Assembly (NCBI GenBank): GCA_963837775.1
Contig: CAWIOX010000004.1
Span: forward strand, 647,716 to 711,715
From: CAWIOX01 sp963837775
GTDB taxonomy: Bacteria > Pseudomonadota > Gammaproteobacteria > Burkholderiales > Burkholderiaceae_D
Direction of reading: 5' to 3'
DNA: 64,000 bases
Both the position numbers and the translations under genes were made by a program. Shown here piece by piece: positions 39,013-48,253 of the stretch. The notes beneath the pieces were generated by a model, which was given only the letters and a program-made list of their open reading frames with translations, ran no database searches and was not told the origin of the DNA. Each line of letters opens with the position of its first letter. Within the stretch, counting starts at the first letter, position 1.

Positions 39013-40359
39013 TCAGGCGCGCAAAGCCGCATCGATCGAGAGCGCGGCCTGCTTGCCATGCTCAACGGCCTCGACCGTCAGGTCGCGCCCGCCAAAGCGG
39101 CAGTCGCCACCGGCCCAAATCCTGTCATGCGAAGTCCGGCCTTGCGCATCGGTGACGATGCGCCCCTGCTTCAGGTCGACCATCGCCCCCAGCGGCTGCG
39201 CGACAAAACTCTGGCCGACCGCTTTTAGCACGACATCGGCTTCCAGCGTAAAGGATTCCCCGGTTTCGACCAGCTTGCCGCCTTCGATACGGGTATACGC
39301 CAGGCGCACGCCCTTGACATGGCCGCCGGCACTGAGCACTTCCTTCGGCGTGACCCAATGCCTGATGCGCACGCCGTTTTTCTGCGCCCAGTCCTGCTCA
39401 TAGCCGGAAGCCGACATGTGTTCCTGGCCGCGGCGGTAGACGATGGTCACATCCTCGGCCCCGAGCTTTCTGGATTGCACTGCAGCGTCGACCGCCGTCA
39501 TGCCGCCGCCGATCACCACCACCTTGCGTCCGACCGGCACTTGTGAAAAATCGGACGCCTGGCGCAGCTCGGCAATGAAGTCGACCGCATTGCGCAGGCC
39601 GCTGACATCGGGTTCGGCAATCCCGATTGCATTGACGCCGGCCAAACCCAGGCCCAGGAACACTGCATCGTAATCCTGCAGCAGCGCCTCAAGATGAATC
39701 TCTTGCCCGAGACGGGTATTGCTACGCACTTCGATGCCGCCGATCGACAGCAGCCAGTCGATCTCCTGTTGCGCAAAGCCATTGGTCGTCTTGTAGGTGG
39801 CCAGGCCGTACTCGTTCAGCCCGCCCAGCTTCGGATGCGCATCGAACAAAACTACCGCATGGCCTTGTCGTGCCAGCCCATGCGCGCAAGCCAGGCCGGC
39901 CGGCCCAGCGCCGACGACGGCGACCGTGCGGCCAGTCTGCGCAGCACGGCTGAACAAGGGCGCACCGGGCTTGGCAAAGTAGCGGTCGGTGGCAAAACGC
40001 TGCAGCAAGCCGATCTCGACCGGTTTTTCCTCGTTGGTGTTGCGCACGCAGGCGTGCTCGCACAACACTTCGGTCGGACAGACGCGGGAACACATTCCCC
40101 CCAGCGGATTGGCGCTCAGGATGGCGCTGGCGGCACCGCGGATATTGTCGTCGACGATCCGATGGATGAAGGTAGGGATATCGATGCCGGTCGGACAGGC
40201 GGCGATGCAGGGTGCGTCGTAACAGTAATAGCAGCGGTCGGCCTCGATCTTGGCCTGCACGATATTCAGCGCCGCATGCGAATCGCAAAAATTGCGCGCG
40301 TACTGCTCGGCAGGCAAGCGTGCTGCGCTGATATCGGGTATTGAATCTTGGTTTTGCAT
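39013..40359 (-). CDS. preT: NAD-dependent dihydropyrimidine dehydrogenase subunit PreT
   Basis: PreT is the FAD- and Fe-S-containing NADH-oxidising subunit paired with PreA. Intact frame of 448 residues. Cys clusters CYYCYDAPCIAACPTGIDIP and MCSRVCPTEVLCEHAC resemble those of the GltB small subunit; FAD binding is VVGAGPAGLACAHGLA and NAD binding VIGGGMTAVDAA. I use ATG 40359 (MQNQDSIPDIS) because GGAGAG is correctly spaced before it. It is the first gene of the operon preT-preA-hydA-carbamoylase-codA. Confidence 0.93.
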   Translation of the reverse strand: MQNQDSIPDISAARLPAEQYARNFCDSHAALNIVQAKIEADRCYYCYDAPCIAACPTGIDIPTFIHRIVDDNIRGAASAILSANPLGGMCSRVCPTEVLCEHACVRNTNEEKPVEIGLLQRFATDRYFAKPGAPLFSRAAQTGRTVAVVGAGPAGLACAHGLARQGHAVVLFDAHPKLGGLNEYGLATYKTTNGFAQQEIDWLLSIGGIEVRSNTRLGQEIHLEALLQDYDAVFLGLGLAGVNAIGIAEPDVSGLRNAVDFIAELRQASDFSQVPVGRKVVVIGGGMTAVDAAVQSRKLGAEDVTIVYRRGQEHMSASGYEQDWAQKNGVRIRHWVTPKEVLSAGGHVKGVRLAYTRIEGGKLVETGESFTLEADVVLKAVGQSFVAQPLGAMVDLKQGRIVTDAQGRTSHDRIWAGGDCRFGGRDLTVEAVEHGKQAALSIDAALRA

Positions 40360-40455
40360 AACGCTCTCCATTTCTTAGGCGGATTGACGATCAAGCATCA
40401 AGGCGACACGATAATTCACGCAACGTTTGCAACAGCGGGTCTGTCGAAAAAGGTC

Positions 40456-40791
40456 CTATTCACTATTCCTCCAGGCAAAACACGTTCGAATCTTCAGGCG
40501 TGCGTCGTATGCATTGGCATTCTGGATGTGGAATACGCGCTGTCGTACGCGTGTTCCTGCCTTGATGTTGAGGCACTCGTGAGCGATATCTTGTTTGAGC
40601 CGCGCCAACGGCGTGCCCGTTAGTGAGTTGCAGTGAGGACGGGGGTACTCAGGCGTCATGCGTTCGTTTGCGGCGGCCACAGTGTGGTCGATGGCGCTCG
40701 CCTTTAGGGCCGCGTCAATCCGCTTTCTTTGCTGCGTTTGCGTCAGTGACCTGACGCTGTTCAACAATTCATTGAATTGCTTCGCTCGCAT
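40456..40791 (-). pseudogene. IS1595-family transposase remnant with internal deletion
   Basis: The 111-codon frame begins MRAKQFNELLNSVRSLTQTQ, which is the usual N-terminus of IS1595/ISXO2-type transposases, and then has SLTGTPLARLK from the zinc-ribbon end. It then jumps to FHIQNANAYDARLK, a motif normally near the C-terminus. The DDE-type catalytic middle is missing, so this is an internally deleted, inactive remnant. I could not recognise terminal inverted repeats around it. Confidence 0.62.
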
Positions 40792-40913
40792 GGTAAAGCT
40801 CCCCCGTTGTTACTGAGAGATTACCAGAACCAACGCTGAATGCACGCACAGCCATTAATTTTTACCTTGCTTCGATGGCTTATTCGAGGTCTTAAGATAT
40901 TCATCACTGGCAA

Positions 40914-41393
40914 TCACTTCACCTCCCCCAGCAACGCGACATCGATCGCGTTGGTGTCCTTCAGCGTCTGCATCACGATGTTGGAGCGGATATCCAGCAC
41001 GCCGGGCGTTTTATACAGTTTTTCCAGCACGAAGGCGGAATACTGCTTCAGGTTGCGCGCCCTGACCCGCAGCAGGTAATTCGCGTCGCCGGTGATGATG
41101 AAGGAGCCGATCACTTCCGGCCAGGATTGCAGCGCCGCCGCGAAATTCTCGTGCCAGCCCTCGACGTCGCGCCGCATCGTGACCTGCACGAAGGCATCCA
41201 CCTCCAGCCCCAGCGCATTCGCATCCAGCACCGCGCTGTAGCGGCTGATCATGCCGCTCTCTTCCAGCATCCGCACCCGGCGCAGGCAGGACGATGGCGA
41301 TAGAAACACCGCCTCCGCCAGATCCAGATTGCTGATGCGGCCATCCTGCTGCAGCGTGGTCAAAATCCTGAGATCGATTGCGTCCAGCTTCAT
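40914..41393 (-). CDS. Lrp/AsnC-family regulator, likely of kyn operon
   Basis: A 159-residue Lrp-type regulator: helix-turn-helix ISNLDLAEAVFLSPSSCLRRVRML, then a RAM ligand domain (VDAFVQVTM, IITGDANYLLRVRARNLKQY). It is divergent to kynB with about 140 bp between them, the same arrangement as KynR of Pseudomonas and Burkholderia, which activates kynurenine degradation in response to kynurenine. The frame is intact. Confidence 0.88.
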   Translation of the reverse strand: MKLDAIDLRILTTLQQDGRISNLDLAEAVFLSPSSCLRRVRMLEESGMISRYSAVLDANALGLEVDAFVQVTMRRDVEGWHENFAAALQSWPEVIGSFIITGDANYLLRVRARNLKQYSAFVLEKLYKTPGVLDIRSNIVMQTLKDTNAIDVALLGEVK

Positions 41394-41534
41394 TTCGAAT
41401 AAGTCTCCAAAAAATACAATAATTTTTCATTAATATTCTAAATATATACGCTTACTCGCTGCAATTTGAAATAAAAATTCATCGTTTCAGGCATAAACTG
41501 ATCACATAATTTTGAACGAATGGAGACCCGATTC

Positions 41535-42188
41535 ATGCACGCAGCCGCCACCCTGTGGGACATCAGCCCGACGCTGTCGCCGGCGATTCCGGTCTGGCCG
41601 GGCGATACCGCGTTCAGCGCGGAGCCGACCTGGCAGATCGAGAACGGCTGTCCGGTCCATGTGAGCCGGATCACGCTGTCGACCCATACCGGCGCGCACT
41701 GCGACGCGCCTTCGCATTACGACCCGCAGGGCGCCAGCATCGATGCGGTGGCGCTGGACGCCTATCTCGGCCCCTGCCGCGTGATCCACTGCATAGCCGC
41801 CGGGCTGGTCGAGCCGCGGCATGTCGCGCATGCGCTGGCCGGCCTGCCGCCGCGGGTGCTGTTGCGCACTTACCGGAACGCGCCGCAAACCGCATGGGAC
41901 GACGATTTCAGCGCGATTGCGCCGGCCACCATCGCGCTGCTGGCGCAGCATGGGGTGCGGCTGATCGGGATCGACACGCCGTCGATCGACCCGCAGCAAT
42001 CGAAGACGCTGGACGCGCACCAGATGGTGCGCGCCAACCGGATGGCGATCCTGGAAGGCATCGTGCTGGATGCGGTGGCCGCCGGCGACTATGAACTGAT
42101 TGCGCTGCCGCTGAAACTGGCCGGCATGGATGCCAGCCCGGTGCGCGCGATATTACGAACCCTTCCCAACCTGAAAGAGCAAGCATGA
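41535..42188 (+). CDS. kynB: Arylformamidase (kynurenine formamidase)
   Basis: KynB hydrolyses N-formylkynurenine to kynurenine. The cyclase-type metal-binding motif HxGxHxDxPxH is present as THTGAHCDAPSHY, and the protein opens LWDISPTLSPAIPVWPGDT. I use ATG 41535, which follows GGAG by nine bases; an upstream ATG at 41520 would overlap that site. The TGA overlaps the kynU ATG by four bases. The frame is intact. Confidence 0.92.
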   Translation: MHAAATLWDISPTLSPAIPVWPGDTAFSAEPTWQIENGCPVHVSRITLSTHTGAHCDAPSHYDPQGASIDAVALDAYLGPCRVIHCIAAGLVEPRHVAHALAGLPPRVLLRTYRNAPQTAWDDDFSAIAPATIALLAQHGVRLIGIDTPSIDPQQSKTLDAHQMVRANRMAILEGIVLDAVAAGDYELIALPLKLAGMDASPVRAILRTLPNLKEQA

Positions 42189-43432
42189 ACCGCAACGATT
42201 GCATCCGGCGCGATGCCGAAGACCAGTTGGCCGCGCTGCGGCAACAATTCGACCTGCCCGAGGGCGTGATTTATCTCGACGGCAACTCGCTCGGTGCGCG
42301 CCCCAAAGCCGCGCTGGCGCGGGCGCAACAGATCATCACGCAGGAATGGGGCACCGACCTGATCCGCAGCTGGAACAAGGCCGGCTGGTTCGACCTGCCG
42401 TCGCGCCTGGGCAACCAGATCGCACCGCTGATCGGGGCCGGCGCGGATGAAGTGGTGGTCACCGACTCCACCTCGATCAACCTGTTCAAGGCGCTGGCCG
42501 CCGCATTGCAGGCGCAGGCCAGCCAGCCGAACACGTCCAGGCGCAGGGTGATCGTCACCGAACGCGCGAATTTCCCGACCGACATCTACATTGCGCAAGG
42601 GCTGACCCAATGGCTGGAGCGCGGCTATCAGCTGCGGCTGGTCGATACGCCGCAGGAACTGGAAAGCGCGATCGATGCCGATGTCGCAGTGGTGATGCTG
42701 ACCCATGTCAATTACCGCAGCGGCCACCTGCATGACATGCAGGCGCTGACCGCCCATATCCATGCGCAAGGCGCGCTCGCGCTGTGGGATCTGGCCCATT
42801 CGGCCGGCGCGGTGCCGGTCGACCTGCATCGCTGCGATGCCGATTATGCGGTCGGCTGCACCTATAAATACCTGAACGGCGGCCCCGGCTCGCCGGCCTT
42901 CATCTGGGTCCACCCGCGCCATCAGGCCGCTTTCCAGCACCCGCTGTCGGGCTGGTGGGGCCATGCGGCGCCGTTTGCGATGCAGCCCGATTTTGCCCCG
43001 ACCGCCGGCATCCGCCGCGCGCTGTGCGGCACCCAGCCGATCATCTCGCTGGCGCTGGTCGAATGCGGGCTGGACGTGTTCGGCCAGACCAGCATGCAGG
43101 CGATCCGCGCCAAATCGCTGGCGCTGACCGACCTGTTCATCGCGCTGGTCGAAACCCGCTGCGCCAGCCATCCGCTGGGGCTGGTGACGCCGCGCGCCCA
43201 TGCGCAGCGCGGCAGCCACGTCAGCTTCACCCATCCGCACGGTTACGCGGTGGTGCAGGCGCTGATCGCGCGCGGCATCATCGGCGACTACCGCGAACCG
43301 GAAATCATGCGCTTCGGCTTCACGCCGCTGTACACCCGCTTCGTCGATGTCTGGGATGCGGTCGATGCGCTGGTGCAGATACTGGATGAACAAGCGTATG
43401 ACCTGGTCGCAGAACGCGATGCAGTGACCTGA
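42185..43432 (+). CDS. kynU: Kynureninase
   Basis: The PLP enzyme cleaves kynurenine to anthranilate and alanine. The 415 residues show GVIYLDGNSLGARPKAA near the N-terminus, DSTSINLFKALAAAL, HSAGAVPVDLHRCDADYAVG and the PLP lysine in CTYKYLNGGPGSPAF. The frame is intact and of normal length. It is the middle gene of kynB-kynU-kynA. Confidence 0.94.
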   Translation: MNRNDCIRRDAEDQLAALRQQFDLPEGVIYLDGNSLGARPKAALARAQQIITQEWGTDLIRSWNKAGWFDLPSRLGNQIAPLIGAGADEVVVTDSTSINLFKALAAALQAQASQPNTSRRRVIVTERANFPTDIYIAQGLTQWLERGYQLRLVDTPQELESAIDADVAVVMLTHVNYRSGHLHDMQALTAHIHAQGALALWDLAHSAGAVPVDLHRCDADYAVGCTYKYLNGGPGSPAFIWVHPRHQAAFQHPLSGWWGHAAPFAMQPDFAPTAGIRRALCGTQPIISLALVECGLDVFGQTSMQAIRAKSLALTDLFIALVETRCASHPLGLVTPRAHAQRGSHVSFTHPHGYAVVQALIARGIIGDYREPEIMRFGFTPLYTRFVDVWDAVDALVQILDEQAYDLVAERDAVT

Positions 43433-43453
43433 ATACAGACAAGGAGACAAACA

Positions 43454-44324
43454 ATGACTTGCCCGATGCATACGACAAATAAGCCCAGCGAACGCCAACA
43501 CGCCGGCCGACTGGCATGGCGCGAAGATGGATTTCAGCCAGGCGATGAGTTACGGCGACTATCTGGCGCTGGACCAGATCCTGTCGGCCCAGCACCCGCG
43601 CTCGCCGAATCACAACGAGATGCTGTTCATCGTCCAGCACCAGACCAGCGAACTGTGGATGAAGCTGATGCTGCACGAGCTGCACGCGGTGCGCGCACAC
43701 CTGCGCAACGACGACTTGCCGCCGGCGTTCAAGATGCTGGCGCGGGTGGCGCGCATCATGGATCAGCTGGTGCATGCGTGGGACGTGCTGGCGACGATGA
43801 CGCCGCCCGAATACACCGCGATCCGCCCGTATCTGGGCAGCTCGTCGGGTTTCCAGTCGCATCAGTACCGCGAGATCGAATTCATCCTCGGCAACAAGAA
43901 TGCCGCATTGCTGCAGGTCCACGCCAGCGCGCCGGAAGCCCATGCGAAGCTGGAGGCGGCGCTGCAGGCGCCGTCGATTTACGATGAAGCGATCATGCTG
44001 ATGGCGCGGCAGGGGCTACCTGTTGACGCCGAACGGCTGGCCGCCGACTGGACCCTGCCGACCGCAGCCAACGAGTCGGTGAAACAGGCGTGGCTGATCG
44101 CCTACCGCGATACCACGCAGCACTGGGCGCTGTATGAACTGGCCGAGAAACTGGTCGATCTGGAAACCGCGTTCCGCTTCTGGCGCTTCCGCCACGCGAC
44201 CACCGTCGAGCGCATCATCGGCTTCAAGACCGGCACCGGCGGCACCGAAGGCGTCAGTTACCTGAAGAAAATGCTGGAAGTGGTGCTGTTTCCGGAACTG
44301 TTTGCGCTGCGCACCGCGCTGTAA
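43454..44324 (+). CDS. kynA: Tryptophan 2,3-dioxygenase (one frameshift)
   Basis: KynA is the heme dioxygenase that opens the indole ring of tryptophan to N-formylkynurenine. It starts MTCPMHTTNKPSERQHAG at ATG 43454 after AAGGAGA; a one-base insertion near 43510 then shifts the frame, and the protein continues WHGAKMDFSQAMSYGDYL. Signatures include NEMLFIVQHQTSELWMKLM, SGFQSHQYREIEFILGNKN and IGFKTGTGGTEGVSYLKKM. The tetramer is cytosolic. A strong hairpin follows the stop. Confidence 0.93.
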
Positions 44325-44330
44325 AATGCA

Positions 44331-44357
44331 GTAGTGCAGGCCGCAAGCCTGCACTAC
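44331..44357 (+). terminator. Hairpin downstream of kynA
   Basis: GTAGTGCAGGC pairs perfectly with GCCTGCACTAC around the loop CGCAA. There is no T-run, so it may be a rho-dependent or bidirectional stop between convergent kynA and denD, or an extragenic palindrome. Confidence 0.6.
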
Positions 44358-44370
44358 CGAAGTCTGTCGC

Positions 44371-45358
44371 TTAGGCCGGCAGCGCCTGCAGCTCATCGGC
44401 AATATAAGCGCGGATGATGTCGTCGAAGCTGGCATCGCCGCAGAAACCCAGCGCCTGTGCGCGCCGGGTATCCCATGCGCCGGGCCAGCTGGACACGATG
44501 CGGTCCACCGCCGGGTCATGCGACCACTCGATGCGCTGCGCGACCGCGCTGCCGGCCACCCGCTCCAGCGCCGCGACCATCTCGCCGACCGTGACCGAGA
44601 TGCCCGGCAGGTTGATCACCCGGCTGTTACCGAGACGCTGTCCGCCGGCAGTTCGGCGCCCCTGATCAGGCAGTCGATGACTCTTGCGCGGCGACAGCAG
44701 CCACAGCCGCACCTCGCGGCGAAACCGGGCAGACGCTGGTCTCGCCGTTGAGCGGTTCGCGGATGATGCCGCTGGCGAACGACGATGCGGCCTTGTTCGG
44801 CTTGCCCGGACGCACGCTGATGGTCGGCAGGCGCAATACCAGTCCATCGACAAAACCCTTGCGGCTGTAATCCTGCAGCAGCAGTTCGCCGATCGCCTTC
44901 TGCACCCCGTAAGACGACTGCGGTTTCAGCGCAGTGTCGTCCTGCACCACAGCCGGCAACTCGCCGCCGAACACCGCGACCGAACTGGTGAAGATCACGC
45001 GCGGCGCATGGCCGCAGGCACGGCAACGCTCCAGCAGCAGCCGCGACGCATCCAGGTTGATGCGCATGCCGAGCTCGAAATCGGCTTCGGCCTGGCCGCT
45101 GACGATCGCCGCCAGATGGAATATGACGTCGGTCCCGCTGTCGATCACGCGCGCCAGCAGCGCCGGGTCGGCGATGTCGCCGGTCACGTGCTCGATGCGC
45201 GGATCGTCCAGGCCGCTTGCGGCCACCACATCGACCAGCACGATCTTCGCAATCGGCTGTTGCTGGCCGGCGCGATCTTGCAAGCTGCCCAGAGCGAGCA
45301 GCTTGCGGGCCAGACGCTGGCCGAGAAAACCGGCGCCGCCGGTAATGACGATTTTCAT
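44371..45358 (-). CDS. denD: D-erythronate dehydrogenase (NAD-dependent epimerase fold; about three frameshifts)
   Basis: DenD oxidises D-erythronate to 2-oxo-tetronate. The N-terminus MKIVITGGAGFLGQRLARKLL is the NAD-binding Rossmann motif, and TSSVAVFGG with YGVQK gives the Ser/Tyr-Lys active site of extended short-chain dehydrogenases. Frame changes cluster between 44730 and 44640; reading through gives VSPEVRLWLLSPRK and then RLGNSRVINLPGISVTVGEM. The C-terminus ends DELQALPA at 44371. It is the last gene of the sugar-acid operon. Confidence 0.85.
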
Positions 45359-45403
45359 TGCTAAGTATTCCTGTTGTGATGTTGGATGGTCGAACTGACA
45401 GCT

Positions 45404-46193
45404 TTACAGCCAGGGTTTCAGCCAGCCCAGCCCGGCCGAGGTGCCGGCGCGCGGCCGGTATTCGCAGCCGATCCAGCCCTGATAGCCGAGGCTGTCGATC
45501 AGCTCGAACAGGTACGGATAGTTGATCTCGCCGAGATCCGGCTCGTGCCGCTCGGGCACGCCGGCAATCTGGATATGGCCGATGCCGCCATGCGAACGCA
45601 GCATGTCGCGCCTGAGCTTGACGGCCAGATCGCCTTCCATGATCTGGCAGTGATACAGATCGAACTGCACCTGCAGGTTGTCGGCCCCGACCTCGGCGCA
45701 GATCGCCTGCGCGTCATCCTGCCGGTTCAGGAAGAAGCCCGGGATATCGCGCGTATTGATCGGCTCGATCACGACGGTCACGCCTTGCGCCGCCGCAACG
45801 CGGGCCGCATACGCGAGATTGTCCAGATACAGCGCGCGGTGGCGGGCGCGGTCCTGCTCCGGCCGGATCAGGCCGGCCATCACATGCAGCTTCGTGTTGC
45901 CCAGCACGCGCGCATAGTCCAGCGCGGTGTCGATCGAACGTTTGAACTCGTCCTCGCGTCCCGGCAGCGATGCGATGCCGCGCTCGCCTGCCGCCCAGTC
46001 GCCCGGCGGCGCATTGAACAGAGCCTGCTGCAATCCGTTGTCGGCCAGTTGCTGACGCAATACCGCGGCCGGAAAATCATACGGGAACAGGAATTCCACC
46101 CCTTTGAAACCATCCTGCGCGGCGGCCGCAAAGCGGTCGAGTGAACGCATGTTCGGTATACATCATGGTGAGATTGGCGGCGAAACGAGGCAT
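45404..46193 (-). CDS. otnI: 2-oxo-tetronate isomerase OtnI (one frameshift)
   Basis: OtnI, a hydroxypyruvate-isomerase-like TIM barrel, interconverts 2-oxo- and 3-oxo-tetronate. The true start is MPRFAANLTMMYTEHAF at ATG 46193. An A inserted near 46140 (GCGTTCACTCGAC) shifts the frame, and the main sequence LDRFAAAAQDGFKGVEFLFP follows. Conserved VVIEPINTRDIPGFFLN and VQFDLYHCQIMEGDL contain the metal-binding residues. Length is normal (about 262). Confidence 0.9.
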
Positions 46194-46214
46194 GAGAGAT
46201 CCTTTTGAATTGAA

Positions 46215-47540
46215 TTAGCGGTTGACCAGCTTGGCCGAGGTGCGCAGCGTCGCAATCGCGCCGATCACCAGCATCGCCGCCAGCATGAACATGCCGGACT
46301 GGTTGCTGTGCGTGTAGTCCTTCAGCATGCCGATCAGATACGGGCTGACGAAACCGGCCAGGTTGCCGACGGAATTGATCACCGCGATGCCGGCCGCAGC
46401 AGCGGTGCCGGACAGGAACGAGGTCGGCAGCGACCAGAACAGCGGTGCGCAGCTCAACACGCCGCAAGCGGCAATCGACAGGAAGATGATCGCCACCACC
46501 GTGTTTTGCGCAGCCAGTGCCGACACCACGAAACCGACCGCCGCCAGCAAGGCCGGAATCACCAGATGCCAGCGCCGCTCACGGCGCGCATCCGCACTGC
46601 GGCCGAGCAGGTTCATCGCGACCACCGCCGACAGGAACGGGATCGCGCTGATCAGGCCGATATTGAAATTGCCGCTGACACCGGACGCCTTGACCAGCGT
46701 CGGCAGCCAGAAAGTCAGACCGTATTGGCCCATCACGAAGCAGAAATAGATCAGGCACATGTGCCAGACGCGGGCATCCTTGAAGATCGCGGCGGTACTC
46801 TTCGGGCTCTCCTTGTCTTTATGATCGGCATGGATCTCTTTTTCCAGGAAGTCCTTTTCCGCTTCGTTGAGCCACTTTGCCTTGCGGATATTGTTTTCCA
46901 GAACGAACAGCACCGCAATACCGATCAGGATCGCCGGCACCGCCTCGATCACGAACATCCACTGCCAGCCATGCCAGCCGTTTGCGCCATTGAAGCTATC
47001 CATGATCCAGCCCGAGAGCGGATTGCCGAAGATGCCGGAAATCGGGATCGCCGACATGAACACCGCGATGATCTTGGCGCGCCGGTGCGACGGGTACCAC
47101 TGGGTCAGGTACAGGATGATGCCGGGGTAGAAGCCGGCTTCCGCCATGCCGAGCATGAAGCGCAGGAAATAAAACATATTGGGCGACGAGACCCAGATGA
47201 ACGAGGCCGAAATCAGGCCCCAGGTAATCATGATGCGGGCAATCCACATCTTGGCGCCGACGCGGTACATGATCAGGTTGCTGGGAACTTCAAACAGGAA
47301 ATAGCCGAGGAAGAAAATGCCGGCGCCGAGGCCGAACACCGTTTCGCTGAAACCGAGGTCTTGCGACATCTGCAGCTTGGCGAAACCGACATTGATGCGA
47401 TCCAGATAAGCGACCACATAGCACAACATGATGAATGGCACGATGCGCCAGAATACCTTGCGATACACCTGGTCGGCTTCTACGGTGGTGCTGACGGCGG
47501 CCGCGTTGAAGCGCCCGTCAACCGGGATTGAGCTTGTCAT
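46215..47540 (-). CDS. MFS transporter of the anion:cation symporter family
   Basis: A 441-residue, 12-helix major-facilitator protein. It has YVVAYLDRINVGFAKLQM in helix 1 and the GPGIILYLTQWYP-like region as YPGIILYLTQWYPSHRRAK in the loop, typical of the ACS family that takes up tartrate, phthalate and sugar acids. Its position between otnC and otnI implies uptake of erythronate, threonate or related four-carbon acids. The frame is intact. Confidence 0.9.
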   Translation of the reverse strand: MTSSIPVDGRFNAAAVSTTVEADQVYRKVFWRIVPFIMLCYVVAYLDRINVGFAKLQMSQDLGFSETVFGLGAGIFFLGYFLFEVPSNLIMYRVGAKMWIARIMITWGLISASFIWVSSPNMFYFLRFMLGMAEAGFYPGIILYLTQWYPSHRRAKIIAVFMSAIPISGIFGNPLSGWIMDSFNGANGWHGWQWMFVIEAVPAILIGIAVLFVLENNIRKAKWLNEAEKDFLEKEIHADHKDKESPKSTAAIFKDARVWHMCLIYFCFVMGQYGLTFWLPTLVKASGVSGNFNIGLISAIPFLSAVVAMNLLGRSADARRERRWHLVIPALLAAVGFVVSALAAQNTVVAIIFLSIAACGVLSCAPLFWSLPTSFLSGTAAAAGIAVINSVGNLAGFVSPYLIGMLKDYTHSNQSGMFMLAAMLVIGAIATLRTSAKLVNR

Positions 47541-47589
47541 ACTGTCTCCTTCATTGGATTATTTATAGTTTTACAACATGCATGCCGGC

Positions 47590-48253
47590 TTACCAGCGTG
47601 CACCAAATACCTGACGCAATTCTTCGATCGCATCAGTTCCCAGCGGCGACGGCGGCTGTGGCATTTTGTCGCGCAACATCAGCCACAGGCGCGCCGTCTC
47701 TTCCAGTTCTTCCAGCGCGAAAGCGGCCTGCGAAACGCTTTCATGCCATACCACCGGCCCCAGCCGTTCCAGCAATACCCCGCGCACGCTGTTGGCCAGC
47801 GCTGCCACCCGTGCTGCAACCGCCGGGTCGCCCGGACGGTGGTAGCCGATCAGCGGAATGTGGCCGACCTTCATCACGTAATACGGCGTGATCGGCGGCA
47901 CCACATCATCCTGCTGCCAGACCCCGGCCAGCGACAGCGCCACCAGATGGGTGGAATGGGTATGCAGCACCGCGCCGACCTGCGCATTGTTGTCGTAGGC
48001 GGCCCGATGCAGCGCCAGCGTCTTGGACGGCTGGTCGCCGCTGAGCCATGCGCCATCGAGGCCGACCTTGGCAATCCGCGCCGGATCGAGCCGTCCCAGG
48101 CAGGCATCGGTCGGCGTGATCAGCCAGCCGTCATCGAGCCGGGCGCTGATGTTGCCGGACGAGCCGACGCGTGTAATTGCGCTGGTACAGGCTGTGGCCG
48201 ACGCTGCAGATTTCTTCGCGCAGCGCCGCTTCGTTGCGGGTCAGCTGCGTCAT
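47590..48253 (-). CDS. otnC: 3-oxo-tetronate 4-phosphate decarboxylase OtnC (one frameshift)
   Basis: A class II aldolase-fold enzyme that turns 3-oxo-tetronate 4-phosphate into dihydroxyacetone phosphate and CO2. It starts MTQLTRNEAALREEICSVGHS at ATG 48253. A C inserted near 48172 (CGCGTCGGCTCG) breaks the frame; correction gives RNYTRGSSGNISARLDDGWL. Zinc ligands are the histidines of LHTHSTHLVAL. Its start overlaps the otnK stop by four bases. Confidence 0.9.
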
